DNA of 5,863 bases from an uncultured Pseudomonadota bacterium (GCA_903939665.1 CAJAHZ010000349.1:1-5863), one strand, 5' to 3'. Counted from the stretch's first letter, positions 1-5,863 are shown. The notes: a model not told the origin generated them from the letters alone. Translations and numbers: made by a program.

Positions 1-753
<753 letters not shown>

Positions 754-760
754 GGCGAAA

Positions 761-766
761 CCTTTC
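761..766 (-). promoter_or_regulatory. Ribosome binding site of methylmalonyl-CoA mutase
   Basis: On the minus strand GAAAGG lies 7 nt upstream of the ATG at 753. It supports that start and the divergent layout. Confidence 0.6.
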
Positions 767-870
767 ACGAAACCTGTACGTTAGGGCGGTGCACCCGCCT
801 GATGATGCCAGAAACCGGGTTCCAGCACACTCTGGAGCGCCGATTTTTCCCGCTGCGCTTCAATCAAGTA

Positions 871-899
871 TTGACACCCCGAAGGTTGAATAATACTGT
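871..899 (+). promoter_or_regulatory. Candidate sigma-70 promoter of the GntR/crotonase/decarboxylase cluster
   Basis: A perfect TTGACA -35 box (871-876) is followed by 17 nt and TACTGT (894-899), which matches the -10 consensus at only three of six positions. The predicted start near 906 would give a leader of about 75 nt to the ATG at 982. The weak -10 suggests regulation. The -10 box falls inside the ATAC-T-GTAT palindrome. Confidence 0.45.
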
Positions 900-919
900 A
901 TCCATAATTATGAATGCAA
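890..919 (-). promoter_or_regulatory. Candidate promoter of methylmalonyl-CoA mutase, overlapping the divergent one
   Basis: On the minus strand TTGCAT (919-914) is separated by 18 nt from TATTAT (895-890), which is five of six to the -10 consensus. The transcript would start near 883, leaving a leader of about 130 nt. This leader contains a small GGCGG/CCGCC hairpin (785-799). The -35 box is weak, so the call is tentative. Confidence 0.3.
893..912. promoter_or_regulatory. Palindromes in the divergent promoter region, candidate GntR operator
   Basis: Two adjacent inverted repeats are seen: ATAC-T-GTAT (893-901) and the perfect CATAATTATG (903-912). The first overlaps the candidate -10 of the rightward promoter and abuts the -10 of the leftward one. 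FCD-type GntR proteins usually autoregulate by binding short palindromes of the general form GT-N3-AC or GTATAC-like cores between divergent genes. Which of these two is bound, if either, is inference. Confidence 0.35.
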
Positions 920-981
920 TACCCTTGTTCTCGACGCCATATTCGGCTACAAAGTCACCTGTCCCGCTAATTGAAAAAATC

Positions 982-1647
982 ATGATCCCAAGCCGCATCG
1001 CTCAAACCGCCCTCTACCAGGAAGTTGCTGAACGCTTGCGTCAGCGAATTTTTGCCCATGAACTCCCGCCCGGCACCTGGATTGACGAGCAGGCCCTGGC
1101 CGTAGACTACGGAATCAGCCGTACGCCGCTGCGCGAAGCATTGAAGGTATTGGCTTCCGAAGGGCTGGTGACACTGAAGCCACGACGCGGGTGTTACGTT
1201 ACCGAAATTTCGGAAAAAGATCTCGACGACATTTTCCCGCTGATGGCCATGCTGGAGGGACGCTGCGCTCTGGAAGCAACAACACGGGCCAAGCCGGAAG
1301 ATATCCTGAAGCTTGAATCCATTCACAACGAACTGGAGCGTTTTGCCCAGAGCAACCAGATCGACCGGTTTTTCGAGGCCAATCAGGAATTCCACCGCCG
1401 CATTCAGGAAATCTCGGGCAACCGCTGGCTGCTGCAGATGATTCAGGATCTGCGCAAGGTACTCAAACTAACCCGCATGCATTCGCTGACCATCGAAGGA
1501 CGCCTGCAACAGTCGCTAATCGAGCATCGCGCCATCATGGCGGCGATCAAGGCGCGCGACCCGAAACGCGCCGAGGAGGCGATGCACGAGCATCTGCTGG
1601 CCGGACGGCAGGCGCTGGCCAAGAGCCAGCCGCACACGACGGCCTGA
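982..1647 (+). CDS. GntR-family transcriptional regulator, FadR/FCD subfamily
   Basis: A 221-residue DNA-binding regulator. The N-terminal winged helix-turn-helix covers about residues 11-76. It includes LYQEVAERLRQRI, PPGTWIDEQALA and the recognition-helix segment ISRTPLREALKVL (45-57), followed by the wing GLVTLKPRRGCYV. The rest is an all-helical FCD ligand-binding domain with NQEFH (134-138), His182 and the MHEH motif (201-204). The usual metal/ligand pocket of this family is built from such an Asp/Asn and histidines. The frame is open upstream to 535, but that part overlaps the mutase gene and its promoter. ATG 982 is preferred because it begins just before the HTH and lies downstream of the candidate promoter; ATG 910 is possible but would be nearly leaderless. 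No strong Shine-Dalgarno is seen at either. The ligand is unknown; context points to a malonyl-, methylmalonyl- or related acyl-CoA or free acid. It probably regulates itself, the two genes after it, and perhaps the divergent mutase. Confidence 0.9.
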   Translation: MIPSRIAQTALYQEVAERLRQRIFAHELPPGTWIDEQALAVDYGISRTPLREALKVLASEGLVTLKPRRGCYVTEISEKDLDDIFPLMAMLEGRCALEATTRAKPEDILKLESIHNELERFAQSNQIDRFFEANQEFHRRIQEISGNRWLLQMIQDLRKVLKLTRMHSLTIEGRLQQSLIEHRAIMAAIKARDPKRAEEAMHEHLLAGRQALAKSQPHTTA

Positions 1648-1651
1648 GCAA

Positions 1652-2431
1652 ATGGCCGGCACTGTTCTTTGTGCCCGCGACCAGGCGGTCGCGACGGTCA
1701 CGCTGGCCAACCCGGGAAAGCTTAACGCCGTCGACTTGAGCATGTGGGAACATCTCGCCGCCACGCTCGCGGCGCTTTCGGCAGACGATGGTATCCGCTG
1801 CGTCGTCCTGCGCGGCGACGGCGACCAGGCCTTTGCGGCCGGCGGCGATATCGAGGAATTCCTTACCCGGCGCGACACGGTCGACCGTGCCGTGGCCTAT
1901 CACGGGCAGGTCGGCAGCGCACTGAAAGCCATCGCCGAGTGCCGTCATCCGACGATTGCCGCGATCCAGGGCGCCTGCATCGGCGGCGGTCTGGAAATTG
2001 CCAGCCAGTGCGACTTGCGCATCTGCGGCGAATCGTCCCGCTTCGGCGCGCCGATCAACAAACTCGGCTTTTCCATGTACCCAGGCGAAATGGACGGTTT
2101 GCTGCGCCTCGCCGGCGCGCCAACGGTCCTCGAGATGCTGCTCGAAGGACGGGTCTATTCAGCGCACGAAGCGCTCGCCAAAGGTCTGGTGACGCGGGTT
2201 GTTGCCGACGACAAGCTGCCTGAGGAGGTGCAGTCCAGCACGCGCCGCATCTGCGCCGGAGCGCCGCTGGTCGCGAGCTGGCACAAGCAGTGGGTACGCC
2301 GCCTGCAGCAGGATCTCCCACTGACGCACGACGAGTTGCGCGCTTCCTTCGCCTTTCTCGCAACAGAAGATTACCAGGAGGGGCTCAGCGCCTTTCTCGC
2401 CAAGCGCACCCCGCGCTTCAAAGGCCGCTAG
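1652..2431 (+). CDS. Enoyl-CoA hydratase/isomerase (crotonase) superfamily protein
   Basis: A 259-residue cytoplasmic acyl-CoA enzyme of normal crotonase length. The CoA-thioester oxyanion hole is present: AAGGDIEEF (62-70) and GACIGGGLEIAS (107-118). The usual C-terminal signature EDYQEGLSAFLAKR (239-252) is also seen. Glu115 aligns with catalytic Glu144 of rat enoyl-CoA hydratase. The second catalytic Glu (Glu164) appears to be replaced, with FGAPI (131-135) where hydratases have FGQPE. A classical hydratase role is therefore doubtful. Members with one or neither glutamate include decarboxylases, isomerases and hydrolases. The setting, between a methylmalonyl-CoA mutase and a malonyl-CoA decarboxylase, makes a methylmalonyl-CoA decarboxylase-like (ScpB/YgfG) or related role conceivable but unproven. 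The ATG lies 4 nt after the regulator stop and lacks a clear Shine-Dalgarno, so translation is probably coupled. Confidence 0.88.
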   Translation: MAGTVLCARDQAVATVTLANPGKLNAVDLSMWEHLAATLAALSADDGIRCVVLRGDGDQAFAAGGDIEEFLTRRDTVDRAVAYHGQVGSALKAIAECRHPTIAAIQGACIGGGLEIASQCDLRICGESSRFGAPINKLGFSMYPGEMDGLLRLAGAPTVLEMLLEGRVYSAHEALAKGLVTRVVADDKLPEEVQSSTRRICAGAPLVASWHKQWVRRLQQDLPLTHDELRASFAFLATEDYQEGLSAFLAKRTPRFKGR

Positions 2432-2510
2432 CCCTCGCACTCAGGAACAAGATCGTCTCAGCCATTGTCGCAGCCTGATGCGTTACGACAAATCGTTTCG
2501 CAAGACCCGA

Positions 2511-2515
2511 AGGAG
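2511..2515 (+). promoter_or_regulatory. Ribosome binding site fixing the malonyl-CoA decarboxylase start
   Basis: AGGAG, within GAAGGAGAA, lies 6 nt before the GTG at 2522. It is the strongest Shine-Dalgarno in the cluster and argues against the upstream in-frame TTG at 2465. Confidence 0.8.
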
Positions 2516-2521
2516 AAGTGC

Positions 2522-3841
2522 GTGAGTGAAAATATCGTCGCCCGCAGCCTGCGCAAGGTCCGCTCGATGGTTGCCGCCAGCACGCCGGCGCAGTTATCCG
2601 CGCGGCAGCTTCAGCAGTTGCGCGAGCAGTTGAAGGAATGCGCCGAAGCGGTCGGCGGCGAAGTATCGACCCGGGTGCGCGCCGCCAGACTCGGCGAGAC
2701 CTACCTGCGTCTCAACGACGCCGGACGCCACGCCTTCCTGCGCGTGATTGCCCTCGAATTTGGCCCCGATGCGACGCAGGTGGCGACTGCCCATGCGGCC
2801 TACCAGCACGCCATTGGCACGCCCGCGCAGTGGGATGCCGAGGCCGAACTACGCAAGGCCGTGCGCTCGGCACGCATCCGCATCCTCACCCAGTTCAATG
2901 CCTTGCCGCAGGGCGTCAAGTTTCTCGTCGACCTGCGCGCCGATCTGCTGCGCTATCTCGAACACGACGCCGAACTCGCCGCCCTCGACCGCGAGCTGGA
3001 AGCCCGCCTCACCGCATGGTTCGACGTCGGCTTTCTCGAATTGCAGCGCCTGACCTGGAACTCGTCCGCAGCCCTGCTCGAAAAACTGATCGAATACGAA
3101 GCGGTGCACGAGATCCGCTCGTGGGCTGACCTGAAGAACCGCCTCGACTCGGACCGTCGCCTCTACGCCTACTTTCACCCACGCATGCCGCTGGAGCCGC
3201 TGATCTTCGTCGAAGTTGCACTTACCGACCGCCTGGCTGACAACGTGCAGGCACTGCTCGACGAGCATGCGCCGGTATTCGACGTCCGGCACGCCGATAC
3301 CGCCATCTTCTATTCGATCTCGAACACGCAGGCCGGCTTGCGCGGCGTCTCGTTTGGCAACTTTCTGCTAAAACGCGTGATCGACGACCTGCAGCGTGAC
3401 CTGCCGCGCCTAAAGACATTTGCCACACTGTCGCCGCTGCCCGGACTTGCGGCCTGGGTGAAGAAAAACCCGGGGACACTGGCCGAGGCCGGCATTGAAC
3501 TTGGGCAGGAAGCTCTGGCCGATGGCGAATGGGCGAAAGACAAACGACAGCTGCGCCACCTGCGCGAACCCCTACAACGGCTGGCGGGGCGCTACCTGAT
3601 GAACGCGAAACAGGGCAACAAGCCCTTCGACGCCGTCTCCCGATTTCACCTCGGCAATGGTGCCCGCATCGAGCAGATCAACTGGCTGGCCGACACCAGT
3701 GCAAAAGGCTTTCGCCAGTCCTACGGGTTGATGGTGAACTATTTATACGATCCGGACGACATCGAGAACAACGTCGAGGCTTTCGCCAGCGACGGGCAAG
3801 TCGCCGCATCCGCGTCAGTGCGGCGCATTGGCAAACGCTGA
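2522..3841 (+). CDS. matA: Malonyl-CoA decarboxylase (MCD/MatA family)
   Basis: Decarboxylates malonyl-CoA to acetyl-CoA and CO2. With the GTG start the protein has 439 residues: an N-terminal helical domain (about 1-170) and a C-terminal acetyltransferase-fold catalytic domain. Family motifs are HPRMPLEPLIFVEVALT (219-235), FYSISNTQAGLRGVSFGNFL (263-282), FATLSPLPG (300-308), SRFHLGNGARIEQINW (373-388) and SYGLMVNYLYD (400-410). Ser304 and His376 match the catalytic Ser-His pair known from human MCD (Ser329/His423). The start is set by the AGGAG box 6 nt upstream; an in-frame TTG at 2465 would add 19 unconvincing residues. It follows the crotonase gene by 90 nt on the same strand and is likely cotranscribed. 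In rhizobial mat operons this enzyme works with malonyl-CoA synthetase MatB and a malonate transporter under a GntR regulator; neither partner is in this window. It could instead clear malonyl-CoA or methylmalonyl-CoA. The symbol is by family only. Confidence 0.95.
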   Translation: MSENIVARSLRKVRSMVAASTPAQLSARQLQQLREQLKECAEAVGGEVSTRVRAARLGETYLRLNDAGRHAFLRVIALEFGPDATQVATAHAAYQHAIGTPAQWDAEAELRKAVRSARIRILTQFNALPQGVKFLVDLRADLLRYLEHDAELAALDRELEARLTAWFDVGFLELQRLTWNSSAALLEKLIEYEAVHEIRSWADLKNRLDSDRRLYAYFHPRMPLEPLIFVEVALTDRLADNVQALLDEHAPVFDVRHADTAIFYSISNTQAGLRGVSFGNFLLKRVIDDLQRDLPRLKTFATLSPLPGLAAWVKKNPGTLAEAGIELGQEALADGEWAKDKRQLRHLREPLQRLAGRYLMNAKQGNKPFDAVSRFHLGNGARIEQINWLADTSAKGFRQSYGLMVNYLYDPDDIENNVEAFASDGQVAASASVRRIGKR

Positions 3842-3867
3842 GGCGCCAGCGCGCCGGAGTCAGCCAG

Positions 3868-4668
3868 TCAGCCGATCAGGCTCCACAGCATCTTGGTGGC
3901 GAGCAGCGCAAGAAAACCGCCAAAAGCGCGCTTCAGCTGCTTCACCGGCAGACGGTGCGCCAGCTTCGCGCCATAAGGCGCTGCCAGCACCGACAAGGCC
4001 ACGATACCGGCAAAAGCCGGCAGATAAATGTATCCCGCACTCAGGGCCGGCAGACCCGGTTCGCCCCAGCCGGCAACGACGTAGCCGATCATGCCCGCCA
4101 CCGCGATCGGAAAACCGAGGGCTGACGAAGTACCTACCGCACCATGAATTACCACGTTGCAGAAAAGCATGAACGGAATCGACATGAAACCGCCACCGGC
4201 CGCCACCATGCTCGAAACGATGCCGATCAGGCCGCCTGCGGCAAACAACCCGAACGCTCCCGGCAACTGACGGTGCGCTTTCGGCTTGAAATCAAGGATC
4301 ATCTGCAGCGAAGCGTAATAGACCACGCAAGTGAACACGATCACCAGCGGCTTGGTTGGCACCATGCCGGCAAACAGTGAGCCGCCGAAGGTGCCGAGCA
4401 CCAGTCCGGGCGCCATCGCCCGCACAATATCCCAGCGCACCGCACCATGCGCATGGTGCGCACGCATGCTGGAAACCGAAGTAAACACAATCGTCGCCAT
4501 CGAGGTGCCAAGTGCCAGATGCATAACGTGGTCAACCGGAAAATCCTGCGCCGCAAATATCATGAAAAGGATGGGCACCAGCGTCAGACCGCCGCCGACG
4601 CCGAACAAACCGGCAATAAAACCGGCAAATATGCCGAGCAGGGGATAGCTCAACAGCCACCAATTCAC
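3868..4668 (-). CDS. TSUP (TauE/SafE) family membrane permease
   Basis: A 266-residue inner-membrane protein with about eight hydrophobic segments. It shows the two-half pseudo-repeat typical of TSUP carriers: GFIAGLFGVGGGLTLVP (16-32) in the first half and GLIGIVSSMVAAGGGFMSIP (146-165) in the second. Family members export or import sulfite, sulfoacetate, sulfolactate, thiosulfate and other organic anions. The substrate cannot be read from sequence, and no sulfur gene lies nearby. The start is GTG 4668, because GGGAG (4676-4680) lies 7 nt upstream. The longer in-frame TTG at 4695 lies 5 nt from the terminator hairpin and has no ribosome site. The gene follows 6S RNA and its terminator, leaving little room for an independent promoter outside the ssrS region, and it converges on the decarboxylase gene with 26 bp between stops. 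Its position after 6S RNA is the slot held by ygfA in enterics. Confidence 0.92.
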   Translation of the reverse strand: MNWWLLSYPLLGIFAGFIAGLFGVGGGLTLVPILFMIFAAQDFPVDHVMHLALGTSMATIVFTSVSSMRAHHAHGAVRWDIVRAMAPGLVLGTFGGSLFAGMVPTKPLVIVFTCVVYYASLQMILDFKPKAHRQLPGAFGLFAAGGLIGIVSSMVAAGGGFMSIPFMLFCNVVIHGAVGTSSALGFPIAVAGMIGYVVAGWGEPGLPALSAGYIYLPAFAGIVALSVLAAPYGAKLAHRLPVKQLKRAFGGFLALLATKMLWSLIG

Positions 4669-4675
4669 ACCGGCA

Positions 4676-4680
4676 CTCCC
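4676..4680 (-). promoter_or_regulatory. Ribosome binding site fixing the GTG start of the TSUP permease
   Basis: Minus-strand GGGAG is 7 nt before GTG 4668. It decides between this start and the TTG at 4695. Confidence 0.7.
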
Positions 4681-4700
4681 ATCAGTCGTTTGCAAATGAA

Positions 4701-4731
4701 AACAGCGCGGAAAGCAACTTTCCGCGCTGTT
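4701..4731. terminator. Strong intrinsic terminator after 6S RNA, probably bidirectional
   Basis: A perfect 14-bp G+C-rich stem (4701-4714 with 4718-4731; arm AACAGCGCGGAAAG) encloses a 3-nt loop. Reading leftward it comes directly after 6S RNA and is followed by TTCATTT. Reading rightward it is followed by ATTTTTT, the better U-tract. It should end 6S RNA transcripts and could also stop rightward transcripts that run antisense through the permease gene. Confidence 0.88.
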
Positions 4732-4738
4732 ATTTTTT

Positions 4739-4922
4739 GGTCCCCGCGAGTGCCGTTAGGCCGGCATCCTGAACCTGGGTTCAGATGGGCCACATCCCTC
4801 CCGCATCAGGCATGCCCGACATAAGGGGCACGCACAACAGCGGTTTCAAAAGTCTGTGGCCGATGCCAATTAGCATTGGTTCAAGGAATATATGACCTTG
4901 ACAAACACCGCAGGGAACACCT
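4739..4922 (-). ncRNA. ssrS: 6S RNA (ssrS)
   Basis: A regulatory RNA of about 184 nt, the usual size, that binds sigma-70 RNA polymerase holoenzyme by imitating an open promoter. Evidence from folding by eye on the minus strand: the ends pair in a long closing stem (GGU..UCCC..GCG..GUG near 4921-4905 with CAC..CGC..GGGG..ACC near 4754-4739). An inner stem GGCCACA (4861-4855) pairs with UGUGGCC (4794-4788). An 8-bp terminal hairpin is formed by 4826-4833 and 4810-4817. A CTGAACC/GGTTCAG hairpin (4769-4784) resembles the CCTTGAACC/GGTTCAAGG hairpin of E. coli 6S RNA. It lies 11 nt after the zapA stop, the conserved location, and ends at the terminator at 4701-4731. It may be processed from the zapA transcript or have its own promoter in the zapA 3' end, where TCTAAG (4938-4933) is only a weak -10 candidate. 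Exact ends are approximate. Confidence 0.88.
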
Positions 4923-4933
4923 GGCGGAGGCGC

Positions 4934-5278
4934 TTAGAGCAACTTTTCTTGCGGTACCAGCACCGCTTCAAGCTTTGCCTCCATGTCTGAAATCCTACGC
5001 CTAACGGCACCGAAGTCAAGCCCCGATTCACCTTCATTTTTCTGAACGATCACCGGCAGCTCGCTCTTCTGCGACAGGTGCTCGTGGGCGATATTAAGCG
5101 CGGCCATCACAGCGATGCGCTCGGCAATATTGCTCTTCGTCTTCTCGGCGATATCGTGCATCTTGGCATCGACAAAGGCCACTGCGGCGAGCAGGCCATC
5201 GCGCTCTTCGGGCGGGCAGGCGACGCGGTATTCCTTGCCAAGCAGCGTGATATCGAGAAAATTTGCTTCGTTGGGCAT
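4934..5278 (-). CDS. zapA: Cell division protein ZapA
   Basis: A 114-residue cytoplasmic protein that binds FtsZ and promotes bundling of its protofilaments at the division ring. The N-terminal globular domain carries DITLLGKEYRVACPPEE (9-25), then a helix FVDAKMHDIAEKTKSN and the family signature IAERIAVMAALNIAHE (51-66). A C-terminal coiled-coil helix (RRRISDMEAKLEAVL, 93-107) follows. The ATG at 5278 is chosen because it begins at the conserved domain. The frame is open further upstream to 5350, but that part overlaps the preceding gene and is proline-rich with no family match. No Shine-Dalgarno is visible before the ATG. The stop of the ZapB-like gene lies 13 nt upstream, so reinitiation or coupling is likely. 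6S RNA follows directly, the order known in many gamma- and betaproteobacteria. Confidence 0.94.
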   Translation of the reverse strand: MPNEANFLDITLLGKEYRVACPPEERDGLLAAVAFVDAKMHDIAEKTKSNIAERIAVMAALNIAHEHLSQKSELPVIVQKNEGESGLDFGAVRRRISDMEAKLEAVLVPQEKLL

Positions 5279-5291
5279 CAGGGGGTCACAT

Positions 5292-5492
5292 TCAGGCTTT
5301 GGCTTCGGGCAACTGCCCGGCGAGTTGTTCGAGACGTTCACGCGCTTCACTCATACGTTTTGAGAGATCCGCTTTCTCGCTTTCAGCAGCAGAAAGCTTC
5401 TGCCGCAGATCGCCATTTTCCATTCGCAAGGTACGGCAAAGCGCCGCTACCTGAGCGATTTTGCTCTCGAGTGCATTGAGTTCGTTGACCAT
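5292..5492 (-). CDS. Small coiled-coil protein, ZapB-like, upstream of zapA
   Basis: A 66-residue protein that is almost entirely one predicted coiled coil, with leucines and alanines at heptad-like spacing in LNALESKIAQVAAL (5-18) and KLSAAESEKADLSKRM (32-47). It is rich in Glu, Lys, Arg and Ala, with no signal peptide or membrane segment. Such short coiled-coil proteins encoded just before zapA in betaproteobacteria are annotated as ZapB-like; ZapB joins the Z-ring through ZapA. The assignment rests on context and composition. ATG 5492 is preferred; the in-frame TTG at 5519 would lie upstream of the promoter -10 box and cannot be in the transcript. The predicted transcription start (about 5493) leaves essentially no leader. 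It shares an operon with zapA. Confidence 0.8.
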   Translation of the reverse strand: MVNELNALESKIAQVAALCRTLRMENGDLRQKLSAAESEKADLSKRMSEARERLEQLAGQLPEAKA

Positions 5493-5499
5493 GTCGCGA

Positions 5500-5529
5500 A
5501 CTATAGAGTTAAAAACCAAACCAAGTCAA
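5500..5529 (-). promoter_or_regulatory. Sigma-70 promoter of the zapB-like/zapA/ssrS operon
   Basis: On the minus strand TTGACT (5529-5524) and TATAGT (5505-5500) are each five of six to consensus, with an 18-nt spacer. It is the best promoter in the window. The predicted +1 is 5493 or 5492, at the first base of the ZapB-like ATG. Confidence 0.75.
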
Positions 5530-5547
5530 GGACTAAGCGGATGTTTT

Positions 5548-5569
5548 AAATGTGATTTATTTCACGAAC
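5548..5569. promoter_or_regulatory. CRP/FNR-family binding site, CRP type
   Basis: AAATGTGATTTATTTCACGA holds TGTGA-N6-TCACG, a near-perfect CRP (cAMP receptor protein/Vfr) palindrome whose left half matches the E. coli consensus fully. The centre (5558.5) lies about 58 nt before the predicted start of the rightward riboswitch transcript, close to the class I distance of -61.5. It is also about 65 nt upstream of the leftward zap promoter start. It may act on either or both. Confidence 0.55.
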
Positions 5570-5604
5570 AATGACTTATGGTGCGGTGCAAGGCAACTTC
5601 ACGC

Positions 5605-5610
5605 TACAAT
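5605..5610 (+). promoter_or_regulatory. Candidate -10 box of the riboswitch transcript
   Basis: TACAAT matches five of six of the -10 consensus and would start RNA near 5617, about 30 nt before the aptamer. No good -35 box lies 16-18 nt upstream, which suits an activator-dependent promoter using the CRP-type site. Confidence 0.45.
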
Positions 5611-5645
5611 TGCCGATTCTGCCGCCCGCACGGGACGGAAAAATC

Positions 5646-5842
5646 GTGCAAGGTGCCGCAACGCAAGAATCACAAAATTCTCTGCAGCGGTTAAACGGGA
5701 AACAGGTACGCATTCGAAAGACGCAATGCCTGTGCTGCCCCCGCAACGGTAAGCGAGTGATGTACACGGTGTGTCGATATGCCACTGGGCGAAAGCCTGG
5801 GAAGGCGACACCTCCAGACTCGTGAGCCCGGATACCGGCCTT
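5646..5842 (+). promoter_or_regulatory. Cobalamin (vitamin B12) riboswitch
   Basis: A cis-acting RNA that binds adenosylcobalamin or a related form and usually turns off the gene downstream. The conserved core is clear: ACGGGAAACAGGT (5695-5707); a stem ACAG/CTGT (5702-5705, 5730-5733) continued by GCATT/AATGC (5710-5714, 5725-5729); the hallmark CTGCCCCCGCAACGGTAAG (5735-5753); GCCACTGGGC...GCCTGGGAAGGC (5781-5806); and the B12-box end GAGCCCGGATACCGGCC (5824-5840). The 5' limit is set at GTGCAAGGTGCCG and is approximate. The expression platform begins after 5842 and is cut off by the window edge; only a possible GCAC/GTGC pairing (near 5844-5863) is seen. Typical targets are B12 transport (TonB-dependent receptor btuB), cobalamin or cobalt uptake genes, or B12-independent isozymes; which one applies cannot be seen here. 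Confidence 0.93.
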
Positions 5843-5863
5843 CGCACACATTAGCGGAAGTGC

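Noticed and set aside
785..836. Small hairpins (GGCGG/CCGCC at 785-799, TCCAG/CTGGA at 821-836) in the mutase leader as a riboswitch
   Set aside because: They are five-bp stems without any conserved aptamer core. They may be leader structure or chance.
2465..2491. Inverted repeat TTGTCG/CGACAA between the crotonase and decarboxylase genes as an operator or terminator
   Set aside because: The arms are only 6 bp with a 15-nt spacer and no T-tract, and there is no promoter beside it. It could be chance. The rest of this 90-nt gap shows only the ribosome site.
2465..2521. Longer malonyl-CoA decarboxylase from TTG 2465
   Set aside because: It has no ribosome site, whereas GTG 2522 has AGGAG at 6 nt. 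The extra 19 residues do not look like the family N-terminus.
3842..3855. GGCGC/GCGCC hairpin between the convergent decarboxylase and permease genes as a terminator
   Set aside because: The 5-bp stem has no T-run on either strand, so it is too weak to call.
3010..4125. Long open frames antisense to or out of phase with the decarboxylase and permease genes
   Set aside because: They are typical shadows of G+C-rich coding sequence. Their arginine/alanine-rich translations match no family, while the real frames have strong motifs.
5279..5350. N-terminal extension of ZapA to 5350
   Set aside because: It overlaps the end of the ZapB-like gene in another frame and adds 24 residues unlike ZapA. 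The family normally starts near the MPNEANFLDI segment.
5586..5653. Repeated GTGCAAGG (5586-5593 and 5646-5653)
   Set aside because: It is only 8 bp, and one copy is part of the riboswitch 5' end. It is probably chance.
5552..5851. Short open frames on both strands across the riboswitch
   Set aside because: They overlay the conserved cobalamin aptamer, lack ribosome sites and show no recognisable protein features.

Overview
The window (about 60% G+C by eye) looks like a chromosomal piece of a Betaproteobacterium. A Rhodocyclales-type organism (Dechloromonas / Azoarcus / 'Candidatus Accumulibacter'-like) is my best guess. The basis is the zapB-like/zapA/6S RNA order, the style of the 6S RNA, and a B12-dependent methylmalonyl-CoA mutase beside a GntR/crotonase/malonyl-CoA decarboxylase cluster. 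The assignment rests on recalled gene order and protein resemblance, not on a search.

Left part (1-3841), short-chain acyl-CoA metabolism. The first 251 codons of methylmalonyl-CoA mutase run leftward off the window edge. It diverges from a rightward cluster of three genes: an FCD-type GntR regulator, a crotonase-superfamily enzyme starting 4 nt after it, and a malonyl-CoA decarboxylase. The two directions share a control region (754-981) with overlapping candidate promoters and two small palindromes, where the GntR protein probably binds. All three enzymes handle malonyl-, methylmalonyl- or related CoA esters. The likely joint role is propionate/methylmalonate/malonate carbon flow or removal of a dead-end acyl-CoA; this is inference.

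Middle part (3868-5529), all leftward. A promoter at 5500-5529 drives a small coiled-coil ZapB-like protein and then ZapA, both cell-division factors. They are followed by 6S RNA (ssrS, about 4739-4922), a strong hairpin terminator (4701-4731), and a TauE/SafE (TSUP) membrane permease that converges on the decarboxylase gene with a 26-bp gap. The promoter sits so close to the ZapB-like ATG that the mRNA is predicted to be almost leaderless.

Right part (5530-5863), rightward. A CRP-type palindrome and a TACAAT -10 box lead into a cobalamin (B12) riboswitch. The aptamer is almost complete, but the regulated gene lies beyond the window. A B12 riboswitch at one end and a B12-dependent mutase at the other suit a B12-using cell, although nothing shows they form one regulon. 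I found no mobile element, CRISPR array, tRNA or rRNA, and I see no clearly novel system.
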